From the NCBI GenBank assembly GCA_020831845.1, contig JAFIFV010000117.1:62001-126000 (forward strand): a stretch of DNA of 64,000 bases, written 5' to 3'. The translations under genes were made by a program, and so were the position numbers. The notes beneath the pieces were generated by a model, which searched no databases, had not been told where the DNA came from, and saw only the letters and a list, made by a program, of their open reading frames with translations. The stretch is from Ectothiorhodospiraceae bacterium (GTDB lineage Bacteria; Pseudomonadota; Gammaproteobacteria; Nitrococcales; Aquisalimonadaceae). Of this stretch, positions 31,804 through 44,101 are shown one piece after another (position 1 is the first letter of the stretch; each line of letters begins with the position of its first letter).

Positions 31804-32072
31804 AGACAGTGCCGGCACCCAAAGTGCTGCAGGGCCGCAAAACCGTCCGGATTCGTGTATCATTACGCGCGCCGTTGGGGCGCGGTTATAAGAAGACTGT
31901 CCAGCTGCAGGGCCGGACCAGCGCTTTCTGACCGTTGGCCAGCCCTCGCAGGGGCTGGAGGCCAGCCGCCACAAGGGTTGGCAACACACACTGCGGAGTC
32001 CCCGAAACATCCCTGCCCTGCCCACCGCGCAGGAGCGCGGGGGGCACAATCTGGTACAGACTGGGAGGTAGA

Positions 32073-34814
<2,742 letters not shown>

Positions 34815-34840
34815 GAGCACGCTTGTCACACCACCTCAAA

Positions 34841-34874
34841 GGAAAGGGCCGCCTTCGGGCGGCCCTTCCGTTTT
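34841..34874 (+). terminator. Rho-independent terminator after acnA
   Basis: A long GC-rich stem (GGGCCGCC/GGCGGCCC extended by GGAA/TTCC, with one bulged A) closed by a TTCG tetraloop and followed by CGTTTT. It lies 27 bases after the acnA stop. Confidence 0.92.
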
Positions 34875-35087
34875 ACTGGATTACGGCGTGAGCTGGGACT
34901 CACCCCGCAGTTGCACTCGTACCTTGGCAGCGATCGCTGGGAGCGCCGCATGGGGCTATTGCGGAGGCAAGGACAGTACCATGGCCGCCAATGAATGTTG
35001 CATTGCACCAAAAGCCCTGCTATGCTGCATCGCAACATCGTCGAAAAAGGTTCTCGGCGATCCACTTGAACTACGGAGACGATTGCC

Positions 35088-35441
35088 ATGAACGATCAGA
35101 CCTTTAACCAGATGAACGACCAGGTTGAAAAGCTGTTTACCGGCCCCGCCCGGGCCTATGCCACCCTGGCCATTGCACATTTCGAAAAGCTGGCCAGCGC
35201 GCACTTCGAAGCCACCCGCGCCTACACCGATGTCGGCGTGAAGCAGGTTCGCGCAGCGCTGGATATCAAGGACCCGCAGGACTTCCGCAGCTATGTGGAA
35301 GGTCAGCAGAAGCTGGTCCAGGAAATCGGCGAGCGCGTGAAGGGCGATGCGGAAAAGGTCGTGGCCCTGAACCAGGACTTCTTCCAGCAGGCACAGAAGC
35401 TGACCGAAAGCAACGCGAAGACGGCTGCCAAAGCCAAGTAG
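35088..35441 (+). CDS. Phasin family protein
   Basis: A 117-residue helical, amphipathic protein of the phasin type, which coats polyhydroxyalkanoate granules and controls their size and number. The pattern QMNDQVEKLFTGPARAYATL, then FEKLASAHFEATRAYTDVGVK, and an Ala/Lys-rich tail are typical. It stands alone between two strong terminators. No PHA synthase is in the window, so polymer storage is inferred from this gene only. Confidence 0.88.
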   Translation: MNDQTFNQMNDQVEKLFTGPARAYATLAIAHFEKLASAHFEATRAYTDVGVKQVRAALDIKDPQDFRSYVEGQQKLVQEIGERVKGDAEKVVALNQDFFQQAQKLTESNAKTAAKAK

Positions 35442-35460
35442 GACTTCACGTTAGCCGCTC

Positions 35461-35490
35461 AAAGCGCCACCCTGAGGGTGGCGCTTTTTT
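35461..35490 (+). terminator. Rho-independent terminator after the phasin gene
   Basis: A perfect 12-base stem AAAGCGCCACCC/GGGTGGCGCTTT with a TGA loop, followed by a run of T, 20 bases after the phasin stop. Confidence 0.95.
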
Positions 35491-35561
35491 TTGCGCTCGA
35501 TAAAGCCTGGCCCGCAGCAGCCGTTAAACAGGCAGAGCCACCGTTCAAGGGAGTTGCTGTC

Positions 35562-36557
35562 GTGAGCCTACCGGTTCGTGCTTTTCTGCTGGCGTTGCTG
35601 ACTTTCGTCGTGGCAAACCCGGCCTCTGCCTATCTCCGGTATGAAGCACCGATGGCGGAGGCGCGGTGGACGGTGGAAACCGGCCCGCTCGCCTGTCACC
35701 TCACCCACCCGGTGCCCAGATTCGGTGTGGCTGTGTTCAGCCGTTCCTCCACCGGGGAACAGACTTTCCGCATGTTCCTCTACCGTCCTCCGCAGAATCC
35801 CCAGGAAGCGAGGCTTGCAAGCATGCCGAGCCAATGGAAGTACGGTGCCCCGCGCGACATGGGAGCAAGCGAGATCCATCCTGAGCAGGAAGCACTGGTG
35901 CTGGGACACCGCCTCACGAACGCACTGCTCCAGCGGCTGGAAGCAGGCGACCGCGTTGCGATCATGTACGAGGATTGGTATCAGCCGGTCGATGCCGGCT
36001 CAGCGGCGATGACGCCGGTCGGATTCAGGCCTGCCTACAGGGAGTACCTGCAATGCATCACCGGTTTGCAGGAGCGCCGTTTCGAACACCGGTCCAGGGG
36101 TTCCGGGACCGCCGAACACAGCATGGACGGGGACATCGCGACCGACGACTCAGCTTTGTCCCGGCCTCTTGCGCACGCCCTGCGGAGTCATGGCCTGGCA
36201 GCCCCCGAGAAGCCGGTGGAATCACCCCGCGTGGCCTACTTTGTCTTCGACAACAGCGAGCTGACCTTCGGCGAGCGGGAGCGCTTGCGCGTTTTCGCCG
36301 AGGAGATCCTGACCGACCCCAGCGATCCCATGGTCATCATCACCGGCCATACCGACAACCAGGGTGAAGAGGCCTACAACAATACGCTCGGCGAGCAGCG
36401 CGCGCACTCCGTGCGTGCCTATCTGGAAAAGCTGGGCATACCGGCCCGGCGCATCGTTCACGAAAGCCGCGGCGAGTTCCAGCCGGTCGCGGACAACCGC
36501 GATGACGACGGTCGCGCCCAGAACCGGCGGGCAAGCCTGGAAACCCGCCGACAGTAA
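35562..36557 (+). CDS. MotY-like OmpA-family periplasmic protein
   Basis: A 331-residue exported protein. The GTG at 35562 follows AAGGGAG and gives a signal peptide ending near NPASA; earlier starts would precede the terminator. Residues 25-180 resemble the N domain of flagellar MotY (SRSS after LTHPVPRFGVAVF, and MYEDWYQPV). The C-terminal OmpA domain binds peptidoglycan (ITGHTDNQGEEAYNNTLGEQRA, with NRR near the end). In Vibrio MotY forms the T ring that stabilises PomAB stators. No flagellar genes are adjacent. Confidence 0.82.
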   Translation: MSLPVRAFLLALLTFVVANPASAYLRYEAPMAEARWTVETGPLACHLTHPVPRFGVAVFSRSSTGEQTFRMFLYRPPQNPQEARLASMPSQWKYGAPRDMGASEIHPEQEALVLGHRLTNALLQRLEAGDRVAIMYEDWYQPVDAGSAAMTPVGFRPAYREYLQCITGLQERRFEHRSRGSGTAEHSMDGDIATDDSALSRPLAHALRSHGLAAPEKPVESPRVAYFVFDNSELTFGERERLRVFAEEILTDPSDPMVIITGHTDNQGEEAYNNTLGEQRAHSVRAYLEKLGIPARRIVHESRGEFQPVADNRDDDGRAQNRRASLETRRQ

Positions 36558-36666
36558 AGGCGTGGTCAGGCTTTGCGCATCGCACCAAACCACTCCAGGC
36601 GGTACAATGAGCCCCGGGCACTCATTGGAGGACACCGGGTGGTGACTCCCTGAAGGACGAGGGATA

Positions 36667-38064
36667 ATGAAAGAACAGCATTTCGATACCGTGGTGATTG
36701 GCAGCGGCCCCGGCGGCGAAGGCGCTGCTCTCAAACTGGCGAAGGCAGGACAGCACGTCGTCATCGTGGAAAGCCACCAGGAAGTCGGCGGCGGGTGCAC
36801 ACACTGGGGGACCATCCCTTCCAAGGCCCTGCGCCACAACGTGCGGCGCATGATGGAATACAACAACAACCCGCTTTTCCGGGACGTGGGTTCTCCCAGG
36901 CGCCTGTCCTTCCCCCGGGTGCTGAAATCCGCGGAGCGTGTCATCAGCCAGCAGGTGGGACTGCGCAGCGGCTTCTACAGCCGTAACGATATTCCCGCCT
37001 ACCAGGGTCGTGCCTCCTTTATCGACGCCCATACCGTGGAGGTGCGTGGCGGCATCGACAAGGCCCGTCGCATCACCGCCGATCACTTCATCATTGCTAC
37101 CGGCTCCCGCCCCTACCGCCCCGACGATGTCGATTTCTCGCACCCGAGGATCATGGACAGCGACACAGTGCTGCGACTGGATCACACCCCCCGGAGCATC
37201 GTCATATACGGCGCCGGCGTGGTGGGCTGCGAATATGCATCCATCTTCCGCGGTCTGGGCTTGAAAGTGGATTTGGTGGACACGCGGGAACGCCTGCTGA
37301 CCTTCCTGGACGATGAGATCTCCGACGCGCTTAGCTACCACCTGCGGGAGCTGGGCGTCCTGATCCGGCACCGGGAGAGCTACCAGCGCGTGGAGCCCAC
37401 CGAGGATGGCGTGGTGGTACATATGGAGTCGGGCAAGCGGCTGAAATCCGACGTGCTTCTGTGGGCCAACGGCCGCACCGGCAACACCCAGGACATGGGG
37501 CTGGAAGAACTGGGCCTGGTACCGAACGGGCGAGGCCAGTTGGAAGTCAACGAGAACTACCAGACCGCACAGCCACACATCTATGCCGTGGGCGATGTCA
37601 TCGGCTACCCCAGCCTGGCCAGCGCGGCGTACGATCAGGGTCGTTTTGCCGCCACGCATCTGCTTCATGGGGAAAGCGACTACGAACTGGCCAGGGACAT
37701 CCCCGCCGGCATCTACACCATCCCGGAGATCAGTTCGGTGGGCAAGACCGAGCGCGAACTTACCCAGGCCAAGGTTCCGTACGAAGTGGGACACGCGTTC
37801 TTCAAGGATCTGGCGCGGGCGCAGATTTCCCACCAGGGGGTGGGTATGCTGAAGCTCCTGTTCCACACCGAATCGCTGGAGCTGCTCGGGATACACTGTT
37901 TCGGCGACCAGGCCGCCGAGATCGTCCACATCGGCCAGGCGATCATGTCCCAGCCGGGCGAGGCCAACAGCCTGATGTACTTCATCAACACGACGTTCAA
38001 CTACCCGACCATGGCGGAAGCCTACCGGGTGGCCGCACTCAACGGCTACAACCGCCTCAGTTGA
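36667..38064 (+). CDS. sthA: Soluble pyridine nucleotide transhydrogenase
   Basis: FAD flavoprotein that passes hydride between NADPH and NAD to balance the two pools. The 465-residue protein has the FAD-binding [15 protein letters not shown] at the N terminus. [12 protein letters not shown] sits where disulfide reductases have CxxxxC; the second cysteine is replaced by Thr, the natural SthA pattern. The NAD-binding [14 protein letters not shown] and the C-terminal dimer domain follow. The ATG is preceded by GAGGGATA. It stands alone upstream of the DsbA-family gene. Confidence 0.95.
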   Translation: MKEQHFDTVVIGSGPGGEGAALKLAKAGQHVVIVESHQEVGGGCTHWGTIPSKALRHNVRRMMEYNNNPLFRDVGSPRRLSFPRVLKSAERVISQQVGLRSGFYSRNDIPAYQGRASFIDAHTVEVRGGIDKARRITADHFIIATGSRPYRPDDVDFSHPRIMDSDTVLRLDHTPRSIVIYGAGVVGCEYASIFRGLGLKVDLVDTRERLLTFLDDEISDALSYHLRELGVLIRHRESYQRVEPTEDGVVVHMESGKRLKSDVLLWANGRTGNTQDMGLEELGLVPNGRGQLEVNENYQTAQPHIYAVGDVIGYPSLASAAYDQGRFAATHLLHGESDYELARDIPAGIYTIPEISSVGKTERELTQAKVPYEVGHAFFKDLARAQISHQGVGMLKLLFHTESLELLGIHCFGDQAAEIVHIGQAIMSQPGEANSLMYFINTTFNYPTMAEAYRVAALNGYNRLS

Positions 38065-38105
38065 ATGCCGACGCTATCCGCCGACAGGCACACACAGGTA
38101 CCAAC

Positions 38106-38732
38106 GTGATTGGCACACAGAAGCCGGGCATCCCGGTATCGTTCTACTTCGATTACAACTGCCCGTTCTGCTACGTGGCCAGTCACCGGCTACTGAGTCT
38201 CCGGCAGCGCCACGATCTGGACATACTCTGGCGTTTCGTCGAGATTCATCCGGGAAACGACCCTCGCGGGCAACCGCTGGAGAGCCTGGGCTATGACCAG
38301 GCGCAGTGGCGTCAGATGATGGAGAACGTCGAGGCCATGGTCACCGAAGACGGGCTGCCGTGGGTCCCTCGGATGTTCACCACCAACACACGGAAAGCGA
38401 TCTTGTTGGCGCAGACCGTTCTGCTGCAGAAGGCCGCCGCCTTTCCCGCCTTTCACCAGGCACTGTTTCATGCCTATTTTGCGCAAGGGAGGAACCTCGG
38501 CGACGAGGGCGAGTTGCGTGCCATTGCCGCGGAACACGGCGTGGAACACTACACCGAGACCGCCTGGAACACGCCAGCTGCAATGCAGGTCCTGCTGTCC
38601 CACGTGGAGGAGGCCCAACGTATCGGCCTGAGCGGTGTGCCCACCGTGGTGGTCTCGCGGCGCGCGTTTCCCGGCGCCGTCTCCGTGAACCTGCTGGAGC
38701 AGGCCCTGGAGGAAGCGGCCGCAGGTCGCTAG
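38106..38732 (+). CDS. DsbA-family oxidoreductase, FrnE/HCCA-isomerase type
   Basis: A 208-residue cytosolic thioredoxin-fold protein. The active site is CPFC in YFDYNCPFCYVASHRL, and the cis-Pro loop is GLSGVPTVVVS. The long helical insert between them is typical of the FrnE and 2-hydroxychromene-2-carboxylate isomerase group. No signal peptide is visible. I take the GTG at 38106 as the start, 41 bases after sthA; its ribosome site is weak, so the exact start is uncertain. The substrate is unknown. Confidence 0.85.
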   Translation: MIGTQKPGIPVSFYFDYNCPFCYVASHRLLSLRQRHDLDILWRFVEIHPGNDPRGQPLESLGYDQAQWRQMMENVEAMVTEDGLPWVPRMFTTNTRKAILLAQTVLLQKAAAFPAFHQALFHAYFAQGRNLGDEGELRAIAAEHGVEHYTETAWNTPAAMQVLLSHVEEAQRIGLSGVPTVVVSRRAFPGAVSVNLLEQALEEAAAGR

Positions 38733-38760
38733 ACAACGTTCGAGGAAGCGCTGACCCCAC

Positions 38761-39336
38761 TCAACCGCCGCCCAGCATGCCCCGCTTGAGGCGGCGGTCC
38801 GCCGGCTCCTCCCCCAGCCAGATGGCCAGCACGAAGCCGGCGAAGGAATCGCTCTCTATCCGGCCGACCTCCTCGCCATTCATGCTTACAACCAGGCCAA
38901 TGCCAGGGATGGCGTCCATGGTACCGCGGTCGCCTTGCTGGAAATCGCCACCGAAGAACCCCTTGAAGCGGTCGATCTCGTCCGCGTACTGCACGCGTTC
39001 CGCTTCGGACATCGCATTGTCAAGGCCGTCAACCAGCGCATCCACCATCGTGTCCCGACCCACGTTGCGCAACAGCTCCAGGTGGATCCGCCGGGGCGCT
39101 TCCATGGCTATGGCCGCGGCCCCGTCGGAGACTGGTTCCGACGTGTACAGGGCGCCGACATACACCCGAACGAAAAAACGGGTCCTGACACCGGCACCGT
39201 TCAAGAGCAACTCGGTATCCGCCAGCTCGATGCGCTCGGGCAGTTCCACGCCCTCCACTTCACGCGTATCCGCAGCCGCCTGGCTCACGGCAGCCAGCGC
39301 CAGCCCCAGAATCAGTGTGGCAATCAGTTGATGCAT
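38761..39336 (-). CDS. Chalcone isomerase-like periplasmic protein
   Basis: A 191-residue exported protein of the bacterial chalcone-isomerase-like family (PF16036 type). It has a signal peptide MHQLIATLILGLALAAVSQA and the family pattern TREVEGVELPERIEL, FFVRVYVGALY and GIGLVVSMNGEEVGRI. Plant enzymes of this fold cyclise chalcones, but bacterial ones have no settled role. The ATG at 39336 follows GGAGGAGAT, which decides the start over an ATG 12 codons upstream. The TetR gene lies upstream on the same strand. Confidence 0.88.
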   Translation of the reverse strand: MHQLIATLILGLALAAVSQAAADTREVEGVELPERIELADTELLLNGAGVRTRFFVRVYVGALYTSEPVSDGAAAIAMEAPRRIHLELLRNVGRDTMVDALVDGLDNAMSEAERVQYADEIDRFKGFFGGDFQQGDRGTMDAIPGIGLVVSMNGEEVGRIESDSFAGFVLAIWLGEEPADRRLKRGMLGGG

Positions 39337-39422
39337 GATTGGGATCTCCTCCTTGGAAGGCTCATCCGACAAGAGCCCTGTTCTAATAAATCCTGCATAA
39401 AACCAATAGCAGGCAACGCTGG

Positions 39423-40007
39423 TCAGCCCGGCTGGAAGCCTGGAATGAGCACCTTGCTGATGTAATCCATGTAGGTGTGAAAATCCGGACCGGTGGGAAT
39501 GAGTTCCGGCGCATCCCGCCGCAACTGCAGCGTCCCCAGATAGACGGAGTAGGACAGCACCGCGCGCTGCCGGGCCTCGTCGGTGCTCAGCCCCATATCC
39601 GAGTAATTGCTGACCATGAAGGTAATGCGGCGCTGGTTCACACGGCGGATGACCGGCCCCACCAGGGGATCATTGCCGGCAGCGGCAAACGCCAGGTAGA
39701 GCTGGCCGGCCCGTTTGCTGCCATCAGCGCCGCGAAACAGCCGGTCGATACGCGCTTCAGGCCTCAGCTCCATCTCCGCACGCGCGATGACCTCCTCTGT
39801 CTGCTGGCGCTCCCAGCGCTCCAGGGCGGCGGACAACAGCGCATTGCGGTTGGAAAAATGCCAGTAGAAACTGCCTTTGGTCACACCCAGCACGCGGGCC
39901 AGGCGTTCCACCGCCACTGCTTCCAGGCCGCCTTCGGCGATGGCATCCAGCGCCGCATCGGCCCAGTCCTCGGCGTTCAACGTCCTTCTCGCGGTCTCTG
40001 CTGTCAT
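39423..40007 (-). CDS. TetR/AcrR-family transcriptional regulator
   Basis: A 194-residue repressor-type protein. The N-terminal helix-turn-helix includes VERLARVLGVTKGSFYWHF near residues 35-55; the rest is a helical ligand-binding domain. The ATG at 40007 (MTAETARRTLNAED) fits the family. It lies just upstream of the chalcone-isomerase-like gene, which may be one of its targets. The ligand cannot be told from the sequence. Confidence 0.9.
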   Translation of the reverse strand: MTAETARRTLNAEDWADAALDAIAEGGLEAVAVERLARVLGVTKGSFYWHFSNRNALLSAALERWERQQTEEVIARAEMELRPEARIDRLFRGADGSKRAGQLYLAFAAAGNDPLVGPVIRRVNQRRITFMVSNYSDMGLSTDEARQRAVLSYSVYLGTLQLRRDAPELIPTGPDFHTYMDYISKVLIPGFQPG

Positions 40008-40087
40008 GACGTGCTTTTTACACCCTACGCGTGCGTACGGCAAGTTGATGCCGATTGCCGACAAACCGCAGGCCTACCGGGGGAGCA

Positions 40088-41581
40088 CTACTCCCCGGTG
40101 CCCTGGGCCTGCTGCTTTACTGCCGCCGGGCGAAAGTCGACACTGGCCGGCGATGGCAGCGACCCGCCGGGCGGAGACCCGGGCTGGGCGTGTATCCGTC
40201 GGTTGTGACGATAATCCCGCCAGCGGCTTTCCAGCCACAGCGGCAGGAAGATGAACAGGTCATATAGCCGCACCAGCAGGCGCGCCCCCAGGGTGGACGC
40301 CACCGTGGCGGCGCGGGCCAGCACGGACACAAGCTGCAGCACACCCAGCAGCAGCATCAGCACCACCTGGCGGGCCGACCGGCCCACCATGCCCAGGGGG
40401 ATGGCGCCGAATGCCAGCGCGAAGGGCAGCACGAGCACCATGCCGGCTTGTGCCAGTTGACTGAGAATGGCCATCTGCGCCAAATGTCCTGCATCCGGGC
40501 CGGCCAGAGGTGAGATCATCAGCCCGCTGGTGGTGAGCCAGTAGTAGAGGATCGCACCGGTCCCGGCGAGCAGCAGCAACAGCAGGAAGCAGGCCCAGAA
40601 AATCGCCCGGCGCGCGGCCCTGTCCAGATTACCGATGGGCAGGAACACGCGGCTGACACGCTGGGCATCCAGCATGATCACACCGAGCAACAACTGGAAA
40701 CTCACCAGCAGTACGGTCGTCACCAGCCAGGCAGGCAAGGTACCAACCAGGGGCTCGGCACCCATCATCTCCTGCATCGGCAGCGCCACCAGCGTTCCCT
40801 GCACCATGACGCCTAGCATCACGGCACTCAGTAGCAGCGCGCCAATCACGAACTGGCCACTGGCCATTCCGGCCAGTACCGCCATATTGCGCCGAGTGGG
40901 GTCGCGCATACGCCGATAGGCGGCCAGGCGCTGTCGCATGGCTCGAAGCCGATTGTCCAGCCGTGCCAGGCGTGCATCGAGCCCTTCCAGGACGCGCTGC
41001 ACACGCCGCCAACGCGGCATCATGCGGTACAGCAGCAGGTAACGCCGGTGGTGCTGCCGACGCTGCGCCTCCCGGGCATCAGCGCGGTAATGGGCCAGGG
41101 TATCGCGAATGTCCTCCAGCGCGCGGGCCACAGCGCCACTGTGCTCCTCACCCAGCTGGGAGACGGACTCCGTCACACGACTCCAGCCCGGCGGCTCCGG
41201 CGGCACTTCGGCACTGCGGTGGAAATCCTCTTCCAGCGCCACCAACTGGCCGGATAGCCGCTCGCGGATAACCGGCAGCCAGTTCAATTCGCTCTCCACC
41301 CGGACAGACATCGCCTGGAACTCGTCGCGCAGGTCCCGCGCGACGTCGTCCCTGGACTGACGCAGCAGCAGATCGACCCACCAGGCATGCACTGAACGGA
41401 TGGCGGAGGCGCAACTGGAGCCCAACAGTCGGGCGGCAAGTCGAGTCGAACGGCAGAGCGTCCAGATCAGTGCCTGGGCAGGGGTGCGAGCGAAGTAGGC
41501 GGCCAACATTGCAACCGCCAGCCACACCACCAGGGTCAGCACCGGACTGGACGCAATCATGAACTGTTCCGCGGCGGGCAT
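40088..41581 (-). CDS. Unknown multi-pass membrane protein with coiled coil
   Basis: A 497-residue protein I do not recognise. It has an N-terminal membrane segment (residues 10-30) and then a long charged, Arg-rich helical region (75-230) likely to form coiled coil. At least five hydrophobic segments follow between residues 240 and 440, then a Pro-rich cytoplasmic tail. It is divergent from ppk with about 250 bases between the starts. The codon use is like its core neighbours. The layout suggests a membrane scaffold or a channel-like protein, but no function can be assigned. Confidence 0.75.
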   Translation of the reverse strand: MPAAEQFMIASSPVLTLVVWLAVAMLAAYFARTPAQALIWTLCRSTRLAARLLGSSCASAIRSVHAWWVDLLLRQSRDDVARDLRDEFQAMSVRVESELNWLPVIRERLSGQLVALEEDFHRSAEVPPEPPGWSRVTESVSQLGEEHSGAVARALEDIRDTLAHYRADAREAQRRQHHRRYLLLYRMMPRWRRVQRVLEGLDARLARLDNRLRAMRQRLAAYRRMRDPTRRNMAVLAGMASGQFVIGALLLSAVMLGVMVQGTLVALPMQEMMGAEPLVGTLPAWLVTTVLLVSFQLLLGVIMLDAQRVSRVFLPIGNLDRAARRAIFWACFLLLLLLAGTGAILYYWLTTSGLMISPLAGPDAGHLAQMAILSQLAQAGMVLVLPFALAFGAIPLGMVGRSARQVVLMLLLGVLQLVSVLARAATVASTLGARLLVRLYDLFIFLPLWLESRWRDYRHNRRIHAQPGSPPGGSLPSPASVDFRPAAVKQQAQGTGE

Positions 41582-41768
41582 GGCCCTCTCCTTCTTGATC
41601 TGCGACGACGAACAGTCCCGTTCTGCGCCGGATGGCCGTCACCGCCCAGAGGGGCTTGGCCCATTCTTCTCCACACCATTATGCCCATCCGATCTCGGCG
41701 GAGGCAAAGAGGATGCTCCGGGCCGCGCGAACGCGAGAATCAATCAGCGTTTCCCCGACGTCATCGCA

Positions 41769-41807
41769 CTGTCATGACAAAAGGTTATGCTTTCTTGAAA
41801 CTGTCAC
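41769..41807 (+). promoter_or_regulatory. Possible Pho box upstream of ppk
   Basis: At 41790-41807 lies CTTTCTT-GAAA-CTGTCAC, two heptamers in the 7-4-7 spacing of PhoB sites. They match CTGTCAT at five and six of seven positions. A perfect CTGTCAT stands alone at 41769-41775. The pair lies about 30 bases before the ppk ATG. PhoB control of ppk is known in other gammaproteobacteria. No experiment supports it here. Confidence 0.5.
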
Positions 41808-41835
41808 AATCAGGACGGGACAATCCCTGGATCCT

Positions 41836-43908
41836 ATGGATGCCGCTGACCTCAAACACCCCGAGTTCTACATCAACCGCCAGTTGAGCCTGCTGGAGTT
41901 CAACGCGCGCGTCCTGGAGCAGGCCAAGGACGAACGTGTCCCGCTGCTCGACCGGCTGCGCTTCCTCTGCATTTCCAGCACCAATCTCGACGAGTTCTTC
42001 GAGATACGGGTGGCCGGGTTGAAGCAGGCATTCGAGATGGGCTCGACCCAGGTAGGCGCCGACAACCGGGCGCCCAACGAAGTGCTGCGTTCGATCAGCG
42101 TCAGGGCTCACGAGCTGGTGGAGGAACAGTATCGGGTGCTGAACGACATCCTGATTCCCACGCTGGCCATCGAGAATATCCGCTTCATCCGGCGCGGGGA
42201 ATGGAACGCCAGCCAGCAGCAGTGGGTTCGGAATTATTTCGAGGACGCCCTGTTGCCGGTGCTCAGCCCCATGGGCCTGGACCCAGCTCACCCGTTTCCG
42301 CGCATACTCAACAAGAGCCTCAACTTCATCGTGCAGCTCGAGGGCAAGGATGCCTTCGGGCGCAACAGCGGCATGGCCGTCGTCCAGGCGCCCCGCTCCC
42401 TGCCCCGGCTGATCCGGCTGCCGGAGACCGACGGCAACGGCCCCAATGACTTCGTCTTTCTCTCGTCCATCATCCATGCCTTCGTCGGCGAGCTGTTCCC
42501 CGGCATGCGCGTGAAAGGCTGCTATCAGTTCCGCGTCACCCGCAACAGCGACCTCTACGTGGACGAAGAGGAAGTGGACGACCTGCTGGTGGCCATGGAG
42601 GGCGAGCTGCAGTCACGCCGCTACGGCGACGCGGTGCGTCTGGAGGTGGCAGCAAACTGTCCCCAGCACATGGCCAGTTTCCTGCTGGAGGAATTCGAGC
42701 TGGGCGAGGAGGACCTGTACCAGGTCAACGGGCCGGTGAATCTGAACCGACTGATGACCGTAGCCGACAATGTCAATCGCCCGGACCTCACCTATCCCGG
42801 CTTCACGCCCGCCATTCCAGCGGAGATCGCCCGTAGCTCGGATATCTTCACGCTGCTTCGATCGCAGACGGTGTTGCTGCATCACCCCTTCGAGTCGTTC
42901 GCGCCGGTGATCGATTTCGTCCGCCAGGCCGCCAAGGACCCGAATGTGCTTGCCATCAAGCAGACGCTGTACCGGAGCGGCCCCGAGTCCGCAATCGTCG
43001 ACGCGCTGGTGGCGGCGGCCCGCGCCGGCAAGGAAGTGACCACGGTGATCGAGTTGCGCGCCCGCTTCGACGAGGAGGCCAATATCCAGCTCGCCAACCG
43101 CCTGCAGGATGCCGGTGCACACGTGGTCTACGGCGTCGTGGGACACAAGACTCATGCCAAGATGATCCTGGTGGTACGCCGGGAGGAAGGTCATCTACGC
43201 AACTATATCCACCTCGGCACCGGCAACTACCACTCCCGTACTGCCCGGTTATATACCGACTATGGCCTGCTGACGTCGGATCCCGCCATCGGCGAGGACG
43301 TCCACCGGATATTCCTGCAGCTCACCAGCCTTGGTCGCGTGGCGAGGCTGAACAAACTCCTGGAGTCGCCCTTCACGCTCTACGAGCACCTGCTGCACCT
43401 GATCTCCCGGGAACAGGAGCACGCCAAGGCAGGCCGCGAAGCACGCATTATCATCAAGGTGAACAGCCTGGTGGAAACCCGCATCATCCAGGCCCTGTAT
43501 GCCGCTTCCACGGACGGTGTCAGCATCGATCTGATCGTCCGCGGCATGTGCTGCCTGCGACCCGGAATCCCGGGCGTTTCGGAGAACATCCGGGTGCGTT
43601 CGATTATCGGCCGTTTCCTGGAACACACGCGTGTGTTCTATTTCCGCAATAACGGCAAACCAGATGTCTACCTCTCCAGCGCGGACCTGATGGAGCGCAA
43701 TTTCTTCCGCCGTGTGGAAGTGGCGTTCCCGATCGAGAGCAAAGCGCTGCAGCAACAGGTGCTGGAAGACCTCGACAACTACCTGGCGGACAACACCCAG
43801 GCCTGGATACTGGACCGGGAAGGCCAGTACCATCGAGCCCTGTCCGACCCGGACAACCCGCGTTCCTCCCAGACCGAACTGCTGGCCCGCTTGGCGGAGC
43901 ATTCCTGA
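41836..43908 (+). CDS. ppk: Polyphosphate kinase 1
   Basis: Makes long-chain polyphosphate from ATP at the inner membrane. The ATG at 41836 gives a 690-residue protein starting MDAADLKHPEFYINRQLSLL, close to the 688 aa of E. coli PPK. The phosphorylated histidine lies in VGHKTHAKMILVV, and the second active-site region is PDVYLSSADLMERNFFRR. The frame stays open upstream to 41632, but that extension has no family support. No ppx follows, unlike E. coli. A possible Pho box lies just upstream. Confidence 0.96.
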   Translation: MDAADLKHPEFYINRQLSLLEFNARVLEQAKDERVPLLDRLRFLCISSTNLDEFFEIRVAGLKQAFEMGSTQVGADNRAPNEVLRSISVRAHELVEEQYRVLNDILIPTLAIENIRFIRRGEWNASQQQWVRNYFEDALLPVLSPMGLDPAHPFPRILNKSLNFIVQLEGKDAFGRNSGMAVVQAPRSLPRLIRLPETDGNGPNDFVFLSSIIHAFVGELFPGMRVKGCYQFRVTRNSDLYVDEEEVDDLLVAMEGELQSRRYGDAVRLEVAANCPQHMASFLLEEFELGEEDLYQVNGPVNLNRLMTVADNVNRPDLTYPGFTPAIPAEIARSSDIFTLLRSQTVLLHHPFESFAPVIDFVRQAAKDPNVLAIKQTLYRSGPESAIVDALVAAARAGKEVTTVIELRARFDEEANIQLANRLQDAGAHVVYGVVGHKTHAKMILVVRREEGHLRNYIHLGTGNYHSRTARLYTDYGLLTSDPAIGEDVHRIFLQLTSLGRVARLNKLLESPFTLYEHLLHLISREQEHAKAGREARIIIKVNSLVETRIIQALYAASTDGVSIDLIVRGMCCLRPGIPGVSENIRVRSIIGRFLEHTRVFYFRNNGKPDVYLSSADLMERNFFRRVEVAFPIESKALQQQVLEDLDNYLADNTQAWILDREGQYHRALSDPDNPRSSQTELLARLAEHS

Positions 43909-43918
43909 GCCCCGAGGG

Positions 43919-44018
43919 GTTACGGTCAGATTTTCGCGCTGCGTCGTTGCGGCGCTTGACCGTGGAATGACCACGGCGCTGCGCACCGCGCCTTGCATCG
44001 CGAAAAATCTGACGTAAC
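43919..44018. repeat. 100-bp terminal-inverted-repeat element, copy 3
   Basis: The gap after ppk holds an element with 20-base inverted ends. The left end begins GTTACGGTCAGATTTTCGCG and the right end, reversed, GTTACGTCAGATTTTTCGCG, differing by two one-base indels. An inner CCGTGG/CCACGG hairpin lies at the centre. It contains no ORF. The left end resembles CAGTTTTCGCGCT in the 27 kb element, suggesting one family. It might also act as the ppk terminator. Confidence 0.65.
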
Positions 44019-44101
44019 GCGGCAGCCTGAATGGTTCGGTGCTTCCTTAAGGAGGGTTCCGCACCTGCTTATAACAAAAGAAAGGTGATAAGGAGCACAC
44101 C

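Noticed and set aside
31804-32072. A riboswitch in the acnA leader
   Set aside because: Only a short direct repeat CTGCAGGGCCG is seen; no known riboswitch core or terminator-antiterminator pair could be recognised.
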